From Maribacter forsetii DSM 18668 (lineage in GTDB: Bacteria > Bacteroidota > Bacteroidia > Flavobacteriales > Flavobacteriaceae), in NCBI RefSeq assembly GCF_000744105.1, contig NZ_JQLH01000001.1:4043001-4107000 (forward strand): a DNA stretch of 64,000 nucleotides, read 5' to 3'. The notes under the pieces are model-generated. The model saw only the letters and a program-made list of their open reading frames with translations. It did no database searches and had not been told where the DNA came from. Each line of letters opens with the position of its first letter. Position 1 is the stretch's first letter. Positions 46,559 to 55,365 of this stretch are shown here, one piece after another. The translations under genes and the position numbers were made by a program.

Positions 46559-47332
46559 ATGGAAAAACCATTGATTTTAGTTACAAATGATGACGGCATT
46601 ACAGCACCTGGTTTGCGCATGCTCGTCTCTATTATGAAAAAAATTGGCGATGTAGTAGTGGTTGCGCCAGATAGTCCGCAATCTGGTATGGGACATGCTA
46701 TTACATTGGACACCGCTCTTTTTTCAAAAAAGATGAAAATTGATCTCGACAATAAAAATATAGATGAATATAGCTGTAGCGGCACTCCTGCGGACTGTGT
46801 AAAACTGGCGCTTCAAGAAATACTGCCCAAAAGACCTGATATCTGTGTTAGCGGTATCAACCATGGTTCTAACTCATCTATCAACGTAATTTACTCAGGC
46901 ACCATGAGCGCTGCTGTTGAAGCCGGTATAGAAGGCGTTCCCGCCATTGGATTTTCTTTATGTGACTATAGTTGGAATGCTGATTTTTCTCAAGCTCAAG
47001 ATTTTATTCATGAAATTGTCACTACAGCTTTAGAAAACGGAATTCCAAAAGGCACCGTCTTGAATGTCAATATACCTAAGCTTAAAAAAGAGGAGCTTAT
47101 AGGGATTAAAATCTGCAGACAGGCAAAAGCCAATTGGAAAGAGAAATTTGACAAACGCACCAACCCAATGGGAAAAGATTACTATTGGTTAACCGGTGAG
47201 TTCGAGTTATTGGATAAAGGTGAAGATACTGACGAATGGGCACTTGCCAATGGATATATTTCTGTTGTACCCACCCAATTCGATTTAACCGCCCACCACG
47301 TCATTCAAGAATTGAACACCTGGGAACTTTAG
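46559..47332 (+). CDS. surE: 5'/3'-nucleotidase SurE
   Basis: This 257-residue metal-dependent phosphatase has N-terminal metal motif LVTNDDGITAPGL, then APDSPQSGMGHAIT, the SGTPADCVKLAL segment and ISGINHGSN-like VSGINHGSNSSINVIYSGT. It removes phosphate from nucleoside monophosphates and supports stationary survival in other bacteria. It opens a plus-strand series with a small membrane protein, lpxB, an NlpC/P60 protein and comEC. Confidence 0.96.
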   Translation: MEKPLILVTNDDGITAPGLRMLVSIMKKIGDVVVVAPDSPQSGMGHAITLDTALFSKKMKIDLDNKNIDEYSCSGTPADCVKLALQEILPKRPDICVSGINHGSNSSINVIYSGTMSAAVEAGIEGVPAIGFSLCDYSWNADFSQAQDFIHEIVTTALENGIPKGTVLNVNIPKLKKEELIGIKICRQAKANWKEKFDKRTNPMGKDYYWLTGEFELLDKGEDTDEWALANGYISVVPTQFDLTAHHVIQELNTWEL

Positions 47333-47378
47333 TGATTCCCCAAAAAAAAGATTAAACTATTTCGCTCAAATATTATAG

Positions 47379-47663
47379 ATGAATACCAAAAAAGAAATTC
47401 TAATAGGTTTTATTGTAGGCATTATCGCAAACGCCATTGGTACATTATTATATATTTTAATATTCTCTGATTTGGGGATTATGGAAACTTTTGATGCCGC
47501 CGTTAGACAGGAACATGTTGGCAGTCTTTTGGCATTGGGTGCCATTCTTAACCTTGTGGCTTTTTTCGGATTTCTAAAAATTAAAAGAGATAACAGAGCT
47601 AAAGGCGTTTTAATCGCTACCATTTTAACCGCATTCGTGATTCTTTACTACAAAGTATTTTAA
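47379..47663 (+). CDS. Small membrane protein of unknown function
   Basis: This 94-residue protein has three hydrophobic stretches (about 7-27, 42-62 and 74-92) separated by a short polar loop (FDAAVRQEHVGS) and a basic turn (KIKRDNRAKG). It sits between surE (46 bases before) and lpxB (1 base after), so co-expression with lpxB is likely. No family recognised. The same surE-small-protein-lpxB arrangement would be worth comparing across flavobacteria. Confidence 0.7.
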   Translation: MNTKKEILIGFIVGIIANAIGTLLYILIFSDLGIMETFDAAVRQEHVGSLLALGAILNLVAFFGFLKIKRDNRAKGVLIATILTAFVILYYKVF

Positions 47664-47664
47664 A

Positions 47665-48786
47665 ATGAAGTACTACATTATTGCAGGCGAAGCTTCTGGC
47701 GATCTTCATGGCTCTAATTTAATTAAGGCTCTGAAGCAACAGGATAACAATGCAGACATTAGATGCTGGGGTGGCGATTTAATGCAGCAAGCCGGCGGAA
47801 CTTTGGCCAAACACTACAAGGAATTGGCTTTCATGGGATTCATAGAAGTAATTCTAAACCTGAATGCCATTTTTAAAAATATAAAATTTTGCAAACAAGA
47901 TATTGCCGCATTTAATCCTGATGCTATTATTTTCATTGATTATTCTGGATTTAATTTACGTATTGCAAAATGGGCTAAAGAACATAATTTCTTGACCAAC
48001 TATTATATTTCACCTCAGATTTGGGCATCTAGAGAAGGTAGAATAGCTAAGATAAAAGCTACCGTAGACCATATGTACGTGATACTACCTTTTGAGAAGG
48101 AATTTTACGAAAAGAAACACAATTACCCGGTCAACTTTGTAGGACATCCTCTACTAGACGCCATTAATAACAGACCAGAACTAAACGAAACGCTATTTAG
48201 ATCAGGTAACGGTATAGACCCGAACAAACCCATTATAGCATTACTGCCCGGTAGTCGTAAACAAGAGGTACAGAAAATGTTATCGCTTATGCTTTCTTTG
48301 ACCGACGACTTTTCTGAATATGAATTTGTTATTGCAGGTGCTCCAAGTTTAGATAAAGAATTTTATGCTGCTTTTCTCACCAATGCGAATGTGAAATTCA
48401 TTCAAAACAAAACTTACGATTTACTTTCCATATCAAATGCCGCCTTAGTTACCAGTGGTACAGCTACTTTAGAAACTGCTTTATTCAAAGTACCTCAGGT
48501 AGTTTGCTACAAAGCAAATTGGATCTCTTACCAAATTGCAAAACGTATTATTACTTTAGAATATATTTCTTTGGTCAACCTTATCATGAAAAAGGAAGTA
48601 GTTAAAGAATTAATACAAGATGATTTCACCAAACAGAACCTAAAAAAGGAACTGACCTTAATTTTAGATGGTGAAGCTAGACGTAAACAATTGGCTGATT
48701 ATGATGAGTTAATTGCGAAATTGGGTGGATCTGGAGCTAGTGCCGAAGCCGCTTCTCTAATCATTGCAAATGCTAAAATTTCATAG
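47665..48786 (+). CDS. lpxB: Lipid-A-disaccharide synthase LpxB
   Basis: This 373-residue GT19 glycosyltransferase joins UDP-diacylglucosamine and lipid X to give the lipid A disaccharide at the inner face of the membrane. Motifs: IIAGEASGDLHGSNLIKAL (start), AFMGFIEVI, ISPQIWASREGRI, FVGHPLLD, LLPGSRKQEV and TSGTATLETAL. The length is standard. It belongs with lptC and lptE of this window in LPS production. Confidence 0.96.
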   Translation: MKYYIIAGEASGDLHGSNLIKALKQQDNNADIRCWGGDLMQQAGGTLAKHYKELAFMGFIEVILNLNAIFKNIKFCKQDIAAFNPDAIIFIDYSGFNLRIAKWAKEHNFLTNYYISPQIWASREGRIAKIKATVDHMYVILPFEKEFYEKKHNYPVNFVGHPLLDAINNRPELNETLFRSGNGIDPNKPIIALLPGSRKQEVQKMLSLMLSLTDDFSEYEFVIAGAPSLDKEFYAAFLTNANVKFIQNKTYDLLSISNAALVTSGTATLETALFKVPQVVCYKANWISYQIAKRIITLEYISLVNLIMKKEVVKELIQDDFTKQNLKKELTLILDGEARRKQLADYDELIAKLGGSGASAEAASLIIANAKIS

Positions 48787-48813
48787 GGATATTCTTTTTA
48801 AAAAATAATTCTA

Positions 48814-48821
48814 TAATTTTG
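48814..48821 (+). promoter_or_regulatory. -7 promoter element of the NlpC/P60 gene
   Basis: TAATTTTG is an exact TAnnTTTG match 33 bases before the ATG at 48855. It overlaps an earlier in-frame TTG (48819), which argues against that upstream start. Confidence 0.45.
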
Positions 48822-48854
48822 GAGTTACACGTACTACAGGGTACACTCTATTTT

Positions 48855-49418
48855 ATGCGCATTTTACCATACTTTATTATCATTTGCTTTTTAGCCAGTT
48901 GCGGAGCCAAAAAAACGACTACTTCTGACAAGGAGCGCAAAATTTCTGTTGCTGCTGCAAATAATGCCAGAACAGGTAATGTTACCGGTGCTAAAAAAAC
49001 TGAAGAACGTAGGACAGTTTCTTCAACGCATACTACAAAGGCCGATGAGATTATTAACACAGCCCTTTCATTTTCAGGTACACGATATAAATTTGGTGGA
49101 ACAACCAAGAAAGGAATGGATTGCTCTGGCCTACTATATGTTTCTTTTGGTGAACATGACGTACAACTACCCAGAGTATCTTACAACATGGCAGAAGAAG
49201 GTCGCAGAGTTACCGTTAAAAATGTTGAAAAGGGCGACTTGCTATTTTTTAAAACCTCTAGAGGATCTAAACGAATAAACCATGTTGGCATGGTGGTAGG
49301 TACCGATAATGACGAAATTACATTTATTCACGCATCAACATCTCGTGGTGTTACTGTTTCCTCATTAAGAGACGGATTCTGGAACCAAGCATTCGTAAAG
49401 GCTACAAGAATATTATAG
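48855..49418 (+). CDS. NlpC/P60 (C40) peptidoglycan hydrolase, lipoprotein
   Basis: The protein has 187 residues from ATG 48855, with a lipoprotein signal (FLASC, Cys16). After a Lys/Thr-rich linker comes the papain-like domain with catalytic C90 in GMDCSGLL, H143 in RINHVGMV and third residue H159 in FIHAST. Such enzymes cut the D-Glu-mDAP bond in wall peptides. It probably acts from the outer or inner membrane on periplasmic peptidoglycan. comEC begins one base after its stop. Confidence 0.93.
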   Translation: MRILPYFIIICFLASCGAKKTTTSDKERKISVAAANNARTGNVTGAKKTEERRTVSSTHTTKADEIINTALSFSGTRYKFGGTTKKGMDCSGLLYVSFGEHDVQLPRVSYNMAEEGRRVTVKNVEKGDLLFFKTSRGSKRINHVGMVVGTDNDEITFIHASTSRGVTVSSLRDGFWNQAFVKATRIL

Positions 49419-49419
49419 C

Positions 49420-51432
49420 ATGAAGCTCTTAGCGTTTATTCCTATCAGATTAACGCTTTTACTCATTGTTGGCATCTTAATAGGTCATTATTTCTCCTTC
49501 AACTTATTACATACGCTTCTCTTCACTGTATTTCTATTTCTAATACTTGCCGCAATTTTCTTTTTTGAAAAAAACACAAAATCGATTTTATTCGGAGCCA
49601 TTGCCGCACTTACATTTACATCATTAGGCACCTACAGTTACACTGCCGCACAACCCATAAACAATACTAATCACTTCAGTAAGCATCAAAGTAGCAATAA
49701 CGAATTATGGACGCTAAAAATTAAAGAGGTTCTAAAACCTAATCAGTTTTCTACCCGCTATTTTGCCACAGTAAAAAGTATAGGCAATGAACAAGTAAGT
49801 GGTACTATACTTCTCACCATACCCAAAGATTCAGCAAGTTTAAATTTAGCTATAGATGATAAATTTATCACCTATACTAAAGCTAAAGCTATTTCGCATG
49901 CATTAATTCCGCATCAATTTGATTATAAAAAATATCTAGAAAATCTAGGTGTGTATCATAGTATACGAATAGAACACAATCAACTTGTGAAAATTAAAAA
50001 TTCACAAACTACTCTTTTAGGAATCGCCGCAAGGGCAAGAAATCATATCATTGAAAAACTTGATAAAGAAAATTTCGGAGCAGATGAATTGGGAGTTATA
50101 AAAGCGCTATTACTTGGTCAGCGTTCAGATATATCAGAAGAAACATACACGAATTATCAGAAAGCGGGTGCCGTACATATTTTAGCAGTATCCGGTTTAC
50201 ACATTGGTATATTACTTTTAGTTATCCAATTTTTATTGAGTCCGCTAAAAAACTTCTCTAATGGTCGAACCCTAATTCTAGTTCTATCGGTTCTCTTTTT
50301 ATGGGGCTTTGCCTTTATTGCAGGGTTGTCTGCCAGTATCATTCGTGCTACTACGATGTTCACCTTTGTGGCTTATGCACTATATTTAAATAGACCTAGC
50401 AACACCTTCAATATACTTGCGCTTTCCATATTATTTATTCTACTATTCATCAATCCGAATTTGTTGTTCCAAGTGGGGTTTCAGATGAGCTATGCTGCTG
50501 TTTTTGCCATACTTTGGATTTTCCCCTTACTTAAAGAACTATGGTTTCCGAAGAATAAGGTTGTACGATACTTTTGGCAATTGCTATGTGTTAGTATCGC
50601 CGCACAATTAGGTGTTCTGCCAATCAGCTTATTTTATTTTCATCAGTTTCCGGGACTTTTCTTCATTTCAAATTTAATAATTGTACCCGCTTTAGGATTG
50701 ATTCTAGGTATGGGTATTTTAGTGATTGCACTTTCACTATTAAATTGGCTCCCTACTCAATTAGTATGGTTTTATAACGAAATCATTAGTTTAATGAACA
50801 GCATTATTGCTTGGGTAGCAAAACAAGAAAATTTTATTTTCAGTGCTATTTCTTTTGACTTTATTCAGCTATTATTAAGTGTATTTGTCCTGATAATGGG
50901 CGTAGAACTTTTTACAAAATTAAATTACAAACGAATAGTTTTCTTTTTACTTAGTATACTATGTTTTCAAGGTTATACCATCTTTAAGGAATATGAAGCT
51001 CATAACAAGTTGGAAGTATTAGTGATGCATCAAACGAGAAAGAGCCTAATTTTCAACAAGAGTGGAAATGACCTAACTATTCTAACAAATCCTGACAATA
51101 CACCTGATTATCTTTTTTCAGATTATATCACTGCAGAACGTATAAACTCTATCCGTTATGATTCCTTAAAAAATAGCTATGCTTTCAAAGATGGATCAGT
51201 ACTGATCATAGATAGCACAGGAATTTATCCGAAGTCATCATCCCATAAAATCTTATTGACACAATCGCCAAAAATCAATTTAGACAGGCTAATTGACAGT
51301 ATTCAACCCAAGGAAATTATTGCAGATGGTAGTAACTACAAAAGCTACATTGAACGTTGGGAAACAACCTGTATAAAAAATAAAATCCCTTTTCACTATA
51401 CTGGTGAAAAGGGAGCTTACTATTTTAAGTAA
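49420..51432 (+). CDS. comEC: ComEC/Rec2 family DNA-uptake channel protein
   Basis: This 670-residue polytopic protein has N-terminal hydrophobic helices (about 8-65), a soluble OB-fold DUF4131 domain (about 95-180) and then the competence domain with the hallmark GAVHILAVSGLHIGILL near residue 245-262 and about nine helices to 525. The C-terminal soluble part (530-670) lacks the HxHxDH zinc motif of the beta-lactamase-like nuclease found in many ComEC proteins. ComEC moves one DNA strand into the cytoplasm in transformation. A terminator for the opposite-strand peptide transporter lies inside its last codons. Confidence 0.92.
   Translation: MKLLAFIPIRLTLLLIVGILIGHYFSFNLLHTLLFTVFLFLILAAIFFFEKNTKSILFGAIAALTFTSLGTYSYTAAQPINNTNHFSKHQSSNNELWTLKIKEVLKPNQFSTRYFATVKSIGNEQVSGTILLTIPKDSASLNLAIDDKFITYTKAKAISHALIPHQFDYKKYLENLGVYHSIRIEHNQLVKIKNSQTTLLGIAARARNHIIEKLDKENFGADELGVIKALLLGQRSDISEETYTNYQKAGAVHILAVSGLHIGILLLVIQFLLSPLKNFSNGRTLILVLSVLFLWGFAFIAGLSASIIRATTMFTFVAYALYLNRPSNTFNILALSILFILLFINPNLLFQVGFQMSYAAVFAILWIFPLLKELWFPKNKVVRYFWQLLCVSIAAQLGVLPISLFYFHQFPGLFFISNLIIVPALGLILGMGILVIALSLLNWLPTQLVWFYNEIISLMNSIIAWVAKQENFIFSAISFDFIQLLLSVFVLIMGVELFTKLNYKRIVFFLLSILCFQGYTIFKEYEAHNKLEVLVMHQTRKSLIFNKSGNDLTILTNPDNTPDYLFSDYITAERINSIRYDSLKNSYAFKDGSVLIIDSTGIYPKSSSHKILLTQSPKINLDRLIDSIQPKEIIADGSNYKSYIERWETTCIKNKIPFHYTGEKGAYYFK
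51372..51414 (-). terminator. Terminator of the peptide-transporter operon, embedded in comEC
   Basis: TCCCTTTTCAC (51386-51396) is the exact reverse complement of 51404-51414, with a seven-base loop. On the minus strand the stem is followed by TTTTATTTTTTATAC, a U-rich tract. It lies 26 bases past the POT stop but within comEC codons, so it is constrained both as protein code and as RNA. Confidence 0.8.
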
Positions 51433-51439
51433 ATAAAGA

Positions 51440-52972
51440 CTAATGCACTTTACCCATTAACTTTTTAATTAACGGTGATGCTAAAAGGACAATAGCACCT
51501 GCACCTAAAGCATACTTTGCAATCAACATAAAACCATCTGTATAAACGGTTAAAGTTGCAAAACCGTTAACATCGCCATCCGTACTTTCAATAGCTAATT
51601 GTTTACCAATAAAACCAACTATCTGAAATGCAAATGCAGATGATAAAAACCAAACCCCCATTATAAAGGCGATTAATCTAGCTGGTGCCAAATCTGTCAT
51701 TTTAGAAAGACCGACAGGAGACATAAACAACTCACCAACCGACAATAGGAAATACATTAACAAAAGATATGTAAAAGGAACAAAACCGCTTTCATTGGCG
51801 CTACCACCACTTAATGCTAAAACGTAAAAACTGATACCGGCAAAAAGTAATCCTAACCCAAATTTATACGGAGTTCTAGGATTCCAATTTTTCTTGCTCA
51901 ACCACGTCCACATCATTGAGATAGGAATAGCCAATATTATAATGAACATGGAGTTCAGTGAATTGGTTTGTGCCGCAGACATAATACCATCCAAGTCAAT
52001 ATTTCTAGCTGCAAACAGTGTAATAACACTACCCGATAATTCATGGAAACCCCAGAATATAGTCATGAAAAAAGTTAGCAATACAGCTACGAATAGTTCT
52101 TTTCTCTCCTTAACATTTGCCTTGAACATCTCATATGCCAAATATGCCAATACCGCAATACCGATACCTGTAAAAATCACATTAACGATATTCTGATCTG
52201 CGAACAGCCCATCTGTAGCAATAGCTTTATAAGATGATAATAACAGTGCTATTAATGGCGCTGCCAATACAGCAAGTACAGGCACAAGAATACCTTGTTT
52301 TACACCAAGTACTTTTTTCTCCAATACATGCTCATTAGGTGGTAATCCCCTTTCTCCAAAAACATTGGTTTGTATACCTCTCCAGAACACGATCAAACCG
52401 GTTAACATACCAATACCTGCTAAGCCAAAGCCATAGTGCCATCCATAAGTTGCCGCAAGCCATCCACACAACAAAGGAGCTACCCAACCACCAATATTTA
52501 TACCCATATAAAAAATGGTAAATCCTGAATCTTTTTTCGGATCGCCTTTCTCATACAAGGTACCCACAAACGTGGAAATATTTGGCTTAAAAAAACCATT
52601 ACCTACAATAATCAATGATAGCGCCAAGAAAAAAGCAATGTCGTTTTCAACAGCCAGAACAAAGTGACCTATAGACATTAAAATTCCCCCTAAGAAAATG
52701 GAATTTCGCATTCCTAAAATCTTATCGGACAATTTCCCACCGATCACGGTTGATGCATATACCAAAGACCCGTAAGAGGAGTATACAGCTGCCGTGGCGT
52801 AATCTCTTTCAGCTAATGCCTTGAAGATTACATCTATCATATAAAGCGTCAGCAACGCTCGCATACCGTAGAAGCTAAAACGCTCCCACAACTCTGCAAA
52901 GAATAAATAAAATAAACCCTGCGGGTGTCCAAAAATCTGCTTTTGGTCTGAAAATTCAGTACTTTCAGTCAT
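51440..52972 (-). CDS. POT/PTR family proton-coupled peptide transporter
   Basis: This 510-residue MFS protein has about 14 membrane helices. POT signatures are present: ELWERFSFYGMRALLTLYM (the ExxERF motif, residues about 27-45), GGKLSDKILG and FTIFYMGINIGGWVAPLLCG. It imports di- and tripeptides with protons. It lies 16 bases downstream of a dipeptidyl peptidase IV gene on the same strand, so the pair would release dipeptides outside and take them up. Its terminator sits in the 3' end of comEC. Confidence 0.95.
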   Translation of the reverse strand: MTESTEFSDQKQIFGHPQGLFYLFFAELWERFSFYGMRALLTLYMIDVIFKALAERDYATAAVYSSYGSLVYASTVIGGKLSDKILGMRNSIFLGGILMSIGHFVLAVENDIAFFLALSLIIVGNGFFKPNISTFVGTLYEKGDPKKDSGFTIFYMGINIGGWVAPLLCGWLAATYGWHYGFGLAGIGMLTGLIVFWRGIQTNVFGERGLPPNEHVLEKKVLGVKQGILVPVLAVLAAPLIALLLSSYKAIATDGLFADQNIVNVIFTGIGIAVLAYLAYEMFKANVKERKELFVAVLLTFFMTIFWGFHELSGSVITLFAARNIDLDGIMSAAQTNSLNSMFIIILAIPISMMWTWLSKKNWNPRTPYKFGLGLLFAGISFYVLALSGGSANESGFVPFTYLLLMYFLLSVGELFMSPVGLSKMTDLAPARLIAFIMGVWFLSSAFAFQIVGFIGKQLAIESTDGDVNGFATLTVYTDGFMLIAKYALGAGAIVLLASPLIKKLMGKVH

Positions 52973-52988
52973 ATAGATGTTAGTTTGA

Positions 52989-55154
52989 TTAAAGTTTTTC
53001 TTTTATGAAATTGGTCATTTTGTTGAAAAGGTGAATTCTTGTATTTCCACCATAAATCCCGTGATTTTTATCTGGGTAGATTCCCCAATCAAATTGCTTG
53101 TCCGCTTGAATTAAAGCTTCGATCATTCTCATGGAATTCTGTACATGTACATTATCATCACCTGTACCATGTATCAACAAATAATCTCCTTCTAATAACT
53201 GCGGATAATTAAATGGCGAGTTGTCATCATAACCACTTGGATTTTCTTGCGGCGTTTGCATGTAACGTTCCGTATAGATAGTATCATAAAAAGCCCATGA
53301 AGTTACTGGAGCAACCGCAATGGCCATTTCAAATGTATCGTTACCTTTTAAAATACAGTTTGTAGACATAAAGCCACCATAGCTCCAACCCCAAATACCT
53401 GTTCTATCTGCATCTATATATGGTAATTCACTCAGTTTTTTAGCAGCGGCTATTTGGTCCTCTACCTCATATTTACCTAATTCTTTTTGTGTAACTTTCT
53501 TGAAATCCCTTCCTTTAAATCCGGTTCCCCTACCATCTACACAAGCAACTATATAGCCTTCAGCTACTAAACCTTGATGCCAATAGTCGTTAGCGCTCAT
53601 CCAGCTGTTGCTCACATTTTGTGAACCAGGACCACTGTACTGATACATAAACAACGGATATTTTTTTGAAGGGTCAAAATCTTTTGGTTTGATTATGTAC
53701 ATATTAAGATCATTGCCATTTATAGAAATAGTAGAGAACTCTTTAGGGCTAACAGCATAACCTTCTAATCTCTTCAATAATTGACTATTGTCTTTTATAT
53801 CTTTTACTTTCTTACCGTTAATGGCTTGATGCAATGTGTATACCGGCGGAGTATCTGCACTTGAAAACGTATTAATAAAATAGGTGAAATCTGTGCTAAA
53901 AGAAGCGTTGTTCGTTCCTTTACTTACTGCCAAGCCTTTTTTATCATCACCTCCGCTGCTAATATTGTAAACCCCACGGTTAATAGAACCGTTTTCTGTA
54001 GATTGGTAGTATATTTTATCTTCGTTTTGGTCGTAACCATAGTACTTGGTCACTTCCCAATCGCCTTTTGTAATTTGGTTCATTAAACTACCGTCTTCCC
54101 CATATAAGTAGATATGGTTATAACCATCTTTTTCACTTGTCCAGATAAAGCTATCATCTTCTAAAAAAGTTAAATTATCGGTAACGTCTACATAAGCGTC
54201 ATCCTTTTCTACCAACAATACAGAAACTTCGCCTTTTTTAGCATTGACCGTATACATTGTTAATTGATCTTGATGTCTGTTCAGGGTCTGAACACTTAAA
54301 TAATCTTTATGATTTTTCCATTTAATTCTTGGTACGTAATAAGCATCTTTTAAGTCAACCGAAGTAATTGCCCCACTTGCAACGTCTAATAAATGCAATG
54401 TAACTATAGAATTGTTCTCACCTGCTTTTGGATATTTAAATACGTGTGGCTGTTGATACAACCCTGTGCCATATACGTCCATGGAAAATTCTGGAACATT
54501 GGTTTCATCAAAACGTAAAAAAGCTATTTTAGAACCATCTGCATTCCATTCAAAAGCACGAACAAATGCAAATTCTTCTTCATACACCCAATCGGTAACA
54601 CCATTGATTATTTTATTATTTACTCCATCTTCAGTAACCTGTTTAGTTTTACCCGTGGAAAGATCAAAAATATAAATGTTATTGCTTTTTACATACGCAA
54701 CTTTACTACCATCTGGAGATAATAATGGTTCTTGAATTTTGTCATCACTAACTTTTACTACCTCTTTTGTAGCAATATCGTAGACATAATATATACCAAG
54801 TTTCGATCTTCTGAATATTGGCTCTACTTCCGTAGACAATAGCATCTGTTTTTCATCTGAACTAAAGTCATATGAAGAGAAGGAAGTAATGTCAGCTAAA
54901 TCTGCAGACGAAACTACGGTACCTACTTTTTCTAATGTTTTATAATCATATTTGTCAACCGTAGTAATTTGGCTGAATCTGTTTGTATTAAGAACCGTGT
55001 ACTGGGTGCCGTTCTTCATGGATCTAAGAGCATCCATTCCTTCTGTTCTAAAAGTTCCTTGATAAATATCTGAAACTTGTATTGTTTTCTCCTGTGCCCA
55101 AGTAAATACGCTGAATGAAAGTAAAATCAACGCAATTAAGTGTGTTTTTCGCAT
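52989..55154 (-). CDS. Dipeptidyl peptidase IV (S9B family), exported
   Basis: This 721-residue protein has a signal peptide (ending TWAQ, about residue 20). It has an N-terminal beta-propeller with the DPP4 double-Glu motif DWVYEEEFAF (binds the peptide N-terminus) and a C-terminal alpha/beta hydrolase with catalytic Ser in GWSYGG, Asp in GTGDDNVH and His in DKNHGIYGG. It removes N-terminal X-Pro or X-Ala dipeptides in the periplasm. The POT transporter follows after 16 bases, forming a peptide-scavenging pair. Confidence 0.96.
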   Translation of the reverse strand: MRKTHLIALILLSFSVFTWAQEKTIQVSDIYQGTFRTEGMDALRSMKNGTQYTVLNTNRFSQITTVDKYDYKTLEKVGTVVSSADLADITSFSSYDFSSDEKQMLLSTEVEPIFRRSKLGIYYVYDIATKEVVKVSDDKIQEPLLSPDGSKVAYVKSNNIYIFDLSTGKTKQVTEDGVNNKIINGVTDWVYEEEFAFVRAFEWNADGSKIAFLRFDETNVPEFSMDVYGTGLYQQPHVFKYPKAGENNSIVTLHLLDVASGAITSVDLKDAYYVPRIKWKNHKDYLSVQTLNRHQDQLTMYTVNAKKGEVSVLLVEKDDAYVDVTDNLTFLEDDSFIWTSEKDGYNHIYLYGEDGSLMNQITKGDWEVTKYYGYDQNEDKIYYQSTENGSINRGVYNISSGGDDKKGLAVSKGTNNASFSTDFTYFINTFSSADTPPVYTLHQAINGKKVKDIKDNSQLLKRLEGYAVSPKEFSTISINGNDLNMYIIKPKDFDPSKKYPLFMYQYSGPGSQNVSNSWMSANDYWHQGLVAEGYIVACVDGRGTGFKGRDFKKVTQKELGKYEVEDQIAAAKKLSELPYIDADRTGIWGWSYGGFMSTNCILKGNDTFEMAIAVAPVTSWAFYDTIYTERYMQTPQENPSGYDDNSPFNYPQLLEGDYLLIHGTGDDNVHVQNSMRMIEALIQADKQFDWGIYPDKNHGIYGGNTRIHLFNKMTNFIKEKL

Positions 55155-55365
55155 ATATAAGTGAATTTTGTTAAATCTCTCAAGTTTACCACAATTTCCT
55201 CAAAAAAACACGCTTTAGAGTAAAAAAGAAAGTGCTTTTAACGCTTTGACCATTTAAAAAAGATTATTGCCAATATGCGTATCTTTACCACTGTTACAAT
55301 GTGCTGTATTTTTCATGATCTTCACATGTACACAACATTGAATATTAGTAGAAAGTTATACCTAA

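Noticed and set aside
47321..47341. GGGAA/TTCCC hairpin after surE as a terminator
   Set aside because: The stem is only 5 bp and is followed by A's rather than T's on the surE strand; readthrough to the small membrane protein and lpxB is more likely.
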